Below are positions 31,809 to 36,407 of a stretch of DNA of 36,407 nucleotides, in pieces. Made by a program: the position numbers and the translations under genes. The notes beneath the pieces were generated by a model. The model ran no database searches. It was not told the origin of the DNA and saw only the letters and a program-made list of their open reading frames with translations. Within the stretch, counting starts at the first letter, position 1, and the number at the start of each line of letters is the position of its first letter. The DNA comes from Streptomyces sp. NRRL F-5630 (GTDB taxonomy: Bacteria > Actinomycetota > Actinomycetes > Streptomycetales > Streptomycetaceae): assembly GCF_000719475.1 (NCBI RefSeq), contig NZ_JOGO01000059.1:1-36407 (forward strand), in the 5' to 3' direction.

Positions 31809-32729
31809 TCAGGGCACCGAGGGCCCGCCCAGGTACGTCCCCTTGCTGTCGTACGGCCAGGCGTTCGGCGCGCAGCCCTTGAGGCCGTAGATCTGCTGCA
31901 TCATCGCGGGCGCGGGGCGGCCGGGGCCGGGGCAGGTCTCGTGGCCGTGGCCGATGCGGTGGCCGACCTCGTGGTTGATGATCAGCGCGCGGTACTCCGC
32001 GACCGGGCCCGAGAACTCGGGTGAACCGGTCAGCCAGCGCTTGAGGTTGACGATGACCTGGCTGCCGACGTCGCAGTTGACCTCGCCGTGCGTGTCGAGC
32101 CCGGCCTGCCCGCACAGCCGGTCCACCGTGTCGGGCGTCGCGATCTTCACCTCGAAGTCGTGCGGGCCCGAGCCGACGAGCTGGAAGGAGTCGCGGCCGT
32201 CGGCCGTCCAGCCGCGCGGGTCGGCGAGCACGCGCTCGATCTGGCGCGCCGCCTCCGTCGCCGCTATGCCGCTGCCGCCCTCGACCTGCACGGTGTACCG
32301 GCGCACGGTGGCGCCGTGCCCCACCCGGCCGCCGCTCGCCGAGGCGGTGGTGAAGAGCCCGGTGCCGCTCTTCGGTCCGGGGTCCCGGGACCCGGAGTCC
32401 CGGGGAGCCCTGGGGGACGTGGACGGCTTCCCCTTCGGGGACCCGCTCGCCCCGGCGGCCGCGCCCGGTCTGCCGCGCGCCTCGGTGCGGGTCGCCTCCG
32501 GCGACGGGCTCGTACCGGACGCGGGCCTCGTCCTCGCCTCCGTGCCCCCGTCGCCGCCGTGGCCGCCGCGCGCGACGAGGGCGGCGGCGAGCAGGGTCAC
32601 GACGGCGAGCGCGGCGAGCCCGAACAGGCGTTGCCTGCGGCTCGTGGCCTTGCGCGCCTCGGAGCGGCGAGCGGTGCGGTGGCCGCCGACGGTGCGGGTG
32701 CCACTGGGGGCGGGTTTCGTCTGGCGCAT
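31809..32729 (-). CDS. Secreted DUF3152 protein with metzincin-like zinc motif
   Basis: The 306-aa product has a basic N-terminus, a hydrophobic signal/anchor (LFGLAALAVVTLLAAALVA, about 35-53), a Ser/Pro/Arg-rich linker to about 125, and a C-terminal DUF3152 domain. YTVQVEGGSG opens the domain. INHEVGHRIGHGHETC contains HExxHxxGHxH, a zinc-protease signature of the metzincin kind, near residue 258. Three cysteines around the site could form disulfides. The family is actinobacterial and uncharacterised. ATG 32729 is the assumed start (GAGGAA lies 13 nt upstream, slightly far); GTG 32792 is an alternative. Divergent from the second response regulator gene. Confidence 0.87.
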   Translation of the reverse strand: MRQTKPAPSGTRTVGGHRTARRSEARKATSRRQRLFGLAALAVVTLLAAALVARGGHGGDGGTEARTRPASGTSPSPEATRTEARGRPGAAAGASGSPKGKPSTSPRAPRDSGSRDPGPKSGTGLFTTASASGGRVGHGATVRRYTVQVEGGSGIAATEAARQIERVLADPRGWTADGRDSFQLVGSGPHDFEVKIATPDTVDRLCGQAGLDTHGEVNCDVGSQVIVNLKRWLTGSPEFSGPVAEYRALIINHEVGHRIGHGHETCPGPGRPAPAMMQQIYGLKGCAPNAWPYDSKGTYLGGPSVP

Positions 32730-32876
32730 GGGACGGGCCGGGTTCCTCGGTGTCGGCGACGGGGCCGCTCCAGGCTGCACAGCGGGCGTCACCGTGCTTG
32801 GCCGCCCGTACGACCGTTCCGTAACAACCGTCGCGCACCCACCCGCACCCGAACGGATGACCGTCTCGCGCACACG

Positions 32877-32882
32877 CATACT
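32877..32882 (+). promoter_or_regulatory. Candidate -10 (CATACT) of the second response regulator gene
   Basis: CATACT ends 6 nt before ATG 32889, and no ribosome binding site is seen. The geometry is the same as at afsQ1, deoC and add, suggesting a leaderless transcript. Confidence 0.55.
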
Positions 32883-32888
32883 GGGCGC

Positions 32889-33572
32889 ATGTCCCGCGTA
32901 CTGCTCATCGAGGATGACGAGCCCGTCCGCCGGGCTGTCACCCTGGGGCTCCGGCGGCAGGGGCACGAGGTGCGGGCGGCGGCGAGCGGCGAGGAGGGGC
33001 TCGCGGCCTTCGCCGCGGCCGTGCCCGACGTCGTGGTGCTCGACCTGATGCTGCCGGGCATGGACGGCCTGGAGGTGTGCCGCAGGCTGCGCACGCCCGA
33101 CCGGGCGCACGTGCCGCTGCTCATCGTGACCGCGCGGGGCGACGACATCGATGTCGTGGTGGGGCTGGAGGCGGGCGCGGACGACTACGTCGTCAAGCCG
33201 GTACAGGCCCGCGTGCTCGACGCGCGCATCCGTGCGGTCCTGCGCCGTCTCGACACACCGGGCACCCCGCCGCCCGAGACCCACGGCCCCCTCACAATCG
33301 ACCGCACCGGCTTCCGCGTCGCCCACGAGGGCGCCCCCGTCCCGCTCGCCCCCTCCGAACTCCGCCTCCTGCTCACCCTCTCGGAGTCCCCCGGCCAGGT
33401 CTTCAGCCGCCAGCAACTCCTGGAGGCGGTCTGGGAGCACAGCTACCACGGCGACATCCGCCTGGTGGACGCCTGCGTGAAGCGCCTGCGCAACAAGCTC
33501 GCCGCGGCGGCGGACCGCGTCGAGACGGTCCGCGGCTTCGGCTACCGCTTCCGCGGGGGGAGCGCGGGATGA
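32889..33572 (+). CDS. AfsQ1-like response regulator (OmpR family)
   Basis: The 227-aa protein has a receiver domain (EDDE pocket, phospho-acceptor Asp52 in VVVLDLMLPG, LIVTARGDD, VVKPVQAR) and a winged-helix domain (LAPSELRLLLTLSESPG, recognition helix RLVDACVKRLRNKLA). Asp52, the DDIDVVVGLExGADDYVVKPVQxR block and most of the recognition helix are the same as in AfsQ1 at 14.4 kb, so the two are paralogues and may bind similar DNA. Overlaps the kinase gene by four bases (ATGA). The stimulus is unknown. Confidence 0.93.
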   Translation: MSRVLLIEDDEPVRRAVTLGLRRQGHEVRAAASGEEGLAAFAAAVPDVVVLDLMLPGMDGLEVCRRLRTPDRAHVPLLIVTARGDDIDVVVGLEAGADDYVVKPVQARVLDARIRAVLRRLDTPGTPPPETHGPLTIDRTGFRVAHEGAPVPLAPSELRLLLTLSESPGQVFSRQQLLEAVWEHSYHGDIRLVDACVKRLRNKLAAAADRVETVRGFGYRFRGGSAG

Positions 33573-35227
33573 GGGGGGCCGGGGGCGGGGTGGCGCGAGG
33601 CCCGGAGGGGGGTGACGCGGAGACACGACCACACGCGGAGGCACGGGACGCGGAGGCGCGGGAGACGGGCGGCGAGGCGGCCGGGCCGGGCCCCGCGCAC
33701 ACTCCCCCGGCGCCCCCGTCCCCCGCCGCACCGACCGCCGGAGCGGCCCCCGTTCCGCGCCGCCGCCCCCGGCTGCCCTCCTTCGGCGGGCTCCGGGCCC
33801 GCATGGTGCTCGCCTTCGCCCTCGTCGCCGTCGTCAGCGCGCTCGGGACCGGTGCGCTGACCTTTCGCGAGGCGCGGAACGGGGTGTTGCAGCGGAGCCA
33901 GGACAACGTGGTGGACCAGTTCAGGGACGAGGTCGGGCAGGCGGTGCCCGACCTCGCGACGCCCGCCGACCAGGCCGCGCTGGAAGAGTTCGCGAGCCGT
34001 CTCACCTCGGGGCATCGCGCCCAGGACTGGCGCGTCGTCGTCACGTACGGGGGCCTGCGGGCCGAGGCGGGCGGCGGGCCCGCGCCCGGGCTGATCGGGC
34101 GGGAGTTGCGCGAACGGGTGGAGACGCACTCGGTCGCGGTCTTCCAGCGGGTGCGCGCGAGCGGCGGGACGGTTCTCGTCGTGGGCCTGCCCGTCACGTA
34201 CGCGGACTCCCGCGCCCTGAGCGGCCTGTCGGTCTACCTCGTCGTCCCGCAGTCGGGCGAGGAGGCGTACGTGGCGGCGCTCGTGAGCGCCGTCGAGCGG
34301 GCCGCGCTGCCCGCGCTGGGGCTCGCCGTGCTGCTCGCGCTGCTCCTCGCGCGCGGGGTGCTGCGGCCCGTGCGGGAGTTGCGGGGCGCGCAGCGGCGGA
34401 TGGCCGAGGGGGACCTCGGGACCCGGCTGGAGGTGCAGGGTTCGGACGAACTCGCCGGGCTCGCCGGGGCGTTCAACGAGACGGCGGCGGCCCTGGAGAA
34501 GTCGGTCGCGGAACTGCGGCGGATGGAGGCGCGGGCGCGGCGCTTCGCCGCCGACGTCTCGCACGAACTGCGCACGCCGCTCGCCGCGATGACGGCGGTG
34601 ACGGACGTGCTCGCCGAGGAGGCGCCGCGCTTCGACAAGGACACGGCGGACGCGGTACGGCTCGTGACGGAGGAGACGCTGCGCCTCGCACGCCTCGTGG
34701 AGGACCTGATGGAAATCTCCCGTTTCGACGCGGGGGCCGTCGCCCTGCACGCCGACGATCTCGACCTGGCGGAGTCCCTGCGCCGCACGCTGTCCACCCG
34801 GGGGTGGACGGGCCGGGTGGAGACGGAACTCCCGGCGGGGGTACGGGCCCGCGTCGACCCGCGCCGTCTCGACGTCGTCGTCGCGAACCTCGTCGGCAAC
34901 GCGCTCAAGCACGGCGCCGCGCCGGTCCGTCTCGCGCTGCGCCCGCTGCCCGCGGCCGGCGGCGTGGAGATCGAGGTGAGCGACCGGGGGCCCGGCATCC
35001 CGCAGGAAGCGCTGCCGCACCTCTTCGACCGCTTCTTCAAGGCCGGGGCGGCCCGTACCCGCAGCGAGAGCAGCGGCCTGGGCCTGGCGATCACGCAGGA
35101 GAACGTCCGTCTGCACGGCGGCGGTGTCACGGCGGCCAACCGCCCGGACGGGGGCGCGGTCTTCACCGTCCGGCTGCCGCTCGCACCGCCGGAACGCCCG
35201 GCGAAGGCCCCGGAGGTACGGGCATGA
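33569..35227 (+). CDS. AfsQ2-like sensor histidine kinase
   Basis: The 552-aa kinase has a 75-residue Pro/Ala/Glu-rich cytoplasmic start, membrane helices at about 76-97 and 247-266, an extracytoplasmic sensor of about 150 residues, and a HAMP domain. The H-box is RRFAADVSHELRTPL with His332, the N-box NLVGNALKHG, and the G-boxes DRGPGIPQEA and SSGLGLAIT. The catalytic half closely resembles AfsQ2, while the sensor domain differs, so it should sense another signal. It overlaps its neighbours on both sides by ATGA, so regulator, kinase and lipoprotein form one operon. Confidence 0.94.
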   Translation: MRGAGGGVARGPEGGDAETRPHAEARDAEARETGGEAAGPGPAHTPPAPPSPAAPTAGAAPVPRRRPRLPSFGGLRARMVLAFALVAVVSALGTGALTFREARNGVLQRSQDNVVDQFRDEVGQAVPDLATPADQAALEEFASRLTSGHRAQDWRVVVTYGGLRAEAGGGPAPGLIGRELRERVETHSVAVFQRVRASGGTVLVVGLPVTYADSRALSGLSVYLVVPQSGEEAYVAALVSAVERAALPALGLAVLLALLLARGVLRPVRELRGAQRRMAEGDLGTRLEVQGSDELAGLAGAFNETAAALEKSVAELRRMEARARRFAADVSHELRTPLAAMTAVTDVLAEEAPRFDKDTADAVRLVTEETLRLARLVEDLMEISRFDAGAVALHADDLDLAESLRRTLSTRGWTGRVETELPAGVRARVDPRRLDVVVANLVGNALKHGAAPVRLALRPLPAAGGVEIEVSDRGPGIPQEALPHLFDRFFKAGAARTRSESSGLGLAITQENVRLHGGGVTAANRPDGGAVFTVRLPLAPPERPAKAPEVRA

Positions 35228-35802
35228 GACCACTCCGCTCCCCGCGCGCGCTCGGGCGTGCCGCGCTCAGGCGTGCCGCGCTCGTCCTCGCCGCCGGGCT
35301 CCTCGCCGGGTGCGGGGTCCCGCCCACGGGCGTCATCGAGGTCGGCGCCCCGGCGACGGGCCTGCGCCTGACGCGAGGCGTCTATTTCCTCGGCCGGGAC
35401 GACCCGGGTGCCCTCCGCGCCGTGGCGCGTCCGGACGGCTCCGGGCCCGGCGCACTGCGCGCGCTCCTCGAAGGCCCTTCCCGCACGGAACGCGGGACGC
35501 TGACGACGGCGCTCCCGAAGGACCTTCCGCCGCCGAGCCTCGCCGTGGGCGCCGCGACCCTGGACCTCCGCTTCCCGGAGGGGACGCCGCCGCTCTCCGC
35601 GCGCGCGAGCCGCCAACTGGCGTGCACGGCCCTCCTCAACACGCCCGTACGCACCGCTCCGACCGCGCCGCCGCGTGTCCCCGCCGCCCCCGGCCAGGCC
35701 GCCGCCCTCCCCGCGGCCCCCCTCGCGACGGCGCGCGTGAGCGTCCCCGGCACACCCGCCAGGCTCATCGACCGCGCGGAGTGCCCGGGCCTGGCGGACT
35801 GA
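35224..35802 (+). CDS. Kinase-associated lipoprotein (GerMN-like)
   Basis: The 192-aa product has a short basic start, a hydrophobic core and the lipobox LAAGLLAGC (Cys near residue 30). The mature part starts GVPPTGVIEVGAPA, and a GerMN-like segment follows (GALRALLEGPSRTER, LTTALPKDLPPPSL, TLDLRFPEG, RQLACTALL). It corresponds to the lipoprotein downstream of afsQ2 in position and domain. The ATG overlaps the kinase stop. The end overlaps the convergent STAS gene by 38 bp. Confidence 0.9.
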   Translation: MRPLRSPRALGRAALRRAALVLAAGLLAGCGVPPTGVIEVGAPATGLRLTRGVYFLGRDDPGALRAVARPDGSGPGALRALLEGPSRTERGTLTTALPKDLPPPSLAVGAATLDLRFPEGTPPLSARASRQLACTALLNTPVRTAPTAPPRVPAAPGQAAALPAAPLATARVSVPGTPARLIDRAECPGLAD

Positions 35803-36407
35803 CACCGAGCACGTCCGCCAGCCCCAAGGCCCCCAGCAGTGCGCCCAGTTCCTCCGGGACGCTCCGCAACCGCACCCGGCCCCCGTGCCGCCGCGCCGTG
35901 AGCGCGAGCCGCGAGAGCAGGTCGGCCGCCGCGAGCCCCGCGCTCCCGCACCCGTCGAGATCGACGACGAGCGTGCCGCAGTCCCGGACGAGCGCGGCGG
36001 CCCTCCGCTGGAGCGCGGGCACGTCGGCGGGGGCGGGGAGCGCGGAGAGCGCGAGGACGGGGGCGCGGAGAGACGGGTCCGCCGGTGCGGGGAGCCCGGA
36101 GGGTCCGCCCGGTTCCCGGTGCGCGTCCCGCCCCGGGGGTCCGCACGGCCCCGACGGGCCGCTCGGTGCCGGGGGTCCGCACGGCCCCGGAGGCCCATCC
36201 GGCTCCAGGGGTTCGCGCCGGCGCCGGGGTTCGCCCGGTTCCGGTGGACCGCTCGGTCCTCCGGGTGCGCGCGGGTCTGCGGGTTCGCTCTCTTCAGGGG
36301 CCACGCAGGGGTGACCGGGCAGGACCGCCCGACTCATCGCGGACGCCACCTCGCCCGCCACCGCACCGCCACCACGCCCGCGCCCCGTCCCGTAGCCCCG
36401 CGCCCGC
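35765..36407 (-). CDS. STAS-domain protein with collagen-like N-terminus (may continue past window edge)
   Basis: The frame is open to the right edge. GTG 36361 gives 198 aa and ATG 36335 is also possible, so the start is not settled. The C-terminal 100 residues form a STAS (SpoIIAA-like) domain: APVLALSALPAPADVPALQR, GTLVVDLDGCGSAGLAAADL, with a Ser in the DGCGSAG loop where anti-anti-sigma factors are phosphorylated, and LGALLGALGLADVLGV at the end. The N-terminal part is low-complexity Gly-Pro-X (GPPGPCGPPAPSGPSGPCGP). A regulatory partner-switching role is possible but unproven. The gene is convergent with the lipoprotein gene. Confidence 0.78.
   Translation of the reverse strand, partial: RARGYGTGRGRGGGAVAGEVASAMSRAVLPGHPCVAPEESEPADPRAPGGPSGPPEPGEPRRRREPLEPDGPPGPCGPPAPSGPSGPCGPPGRDAHREPGGPSGLPAPADPSLRAPVLALSALPAPADVPALQRRAAALVRDCGTLVVDLDGCGSAGLAAADLLSRLALTARRHGGRVRLRSVPEELGALLGALGLADVLGVSPPGPGTPRGR

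Noticed and set aside
32808..32825. GTTAC-N6-GTCGT on the reverse strand before the second response regulator, resembling an AfsQ1 box
   Set aside because: The second half-site fails at both the A and C positions, so it is not reported as a site.

Overview
The window is typical Streptomyces chromosome: very high G+C, codons ending in G or C, few intergenic signals rich in A+T, and many regulators. The gene order sigQ / afsQ1 / afsQ2 / lipoprotein, with purine nucleoside phosphorylase, a phosphosugar mutase, deoC and adenosine deaminase nearby, matches what I remember of the S. coelicolor afsQ neighbourhood. It also parallels the M. tuberculosis lpdA-deoD-pmmB-add region. Both comparisons are from memory, not from a search.

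Left part (1-11.6 kb). A DeoR/GlpR regulator is cut by the left edge. It is followed by a flavoprotein NAD(P)H-quinone dehydrogenase (LpdA type), a gamma-glutamylcyclotransferase-like protein, purine nucleoside phosphorylase, an alpha-D-phosphohexomutase that probably works as a phosphopentomutase, an AlkA-like glycosylase, a PH-domain-like membrane protein, deoxyribose-phosphate aldolase, and two overlapping aldehyde dehydrogenase genes. Together they form a nucleoside salvage/catabolism route: nucleoside to base plus pentose-1-phosphate, then pentose-5-phosphate, then glyceraldehyde-3-phosphate plus acetaldehyde, then acetate. A perfect 12-bp palindrome, CTACGCGCGTAG, lies in the promoters of the phosphorylase, deoC and (at 20 kb) adenosine deaminase genes, which points to one local regulon.

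Middle (11.8-18.7 kb). A small secreted protein and a P-loop uridine kinase-like protein come first. Then sigQ and afsQ1-afsQ2-lipoprotein are divergent around an AfsQ1-type box (GTCAC-N6-GTCAC). A VanZ-like and a PspC-like membrane protein follow.

Right-middle (18.8-29.1 kb). This holds adenosine deaminase, a degenerate alpha/beta hydrolase with a translationally coupled 55-aa ORF, and a cluster of two XRE-type regulators with TPR-like C-termini plus an RsbW-like ATPase and a 50-aa CxxC protein. It continues with NADP-glutamate dehydrogenase, a divergent LysR/MFS pair and the orphan C-terminal half of a GntR/FCD regulator.

Right part (29.3-36.4 kb). A leucine-binding-protein fold gene lacks a signal peptide. 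Next come an ECF sigma factor with a SnoaL-like C-terminus and a promoter matching the PafBC/RecA-NDp DNA-damage consensus, and a secreted DUF3152 metalloprotease-like protein. A second response regulator / kinase / lipoprotein operon is clearly paralogous to afsQ1-afsQ2. A STAS-domain protein with a collagen-like N-terminus runs to the right edge. No tRNA, rRNA, CRISPR array, insertion sequence or prophage gene was seen.

The most interesting points are the CTACGCGCGTAG regulon, the aldehyde dehydrogenase pair that looks like a split ALDH16, the RecA-NDp promoter of the ECF sigma gene, the duplicated AfsQ-type module, and a run of apparently leaderless genes.
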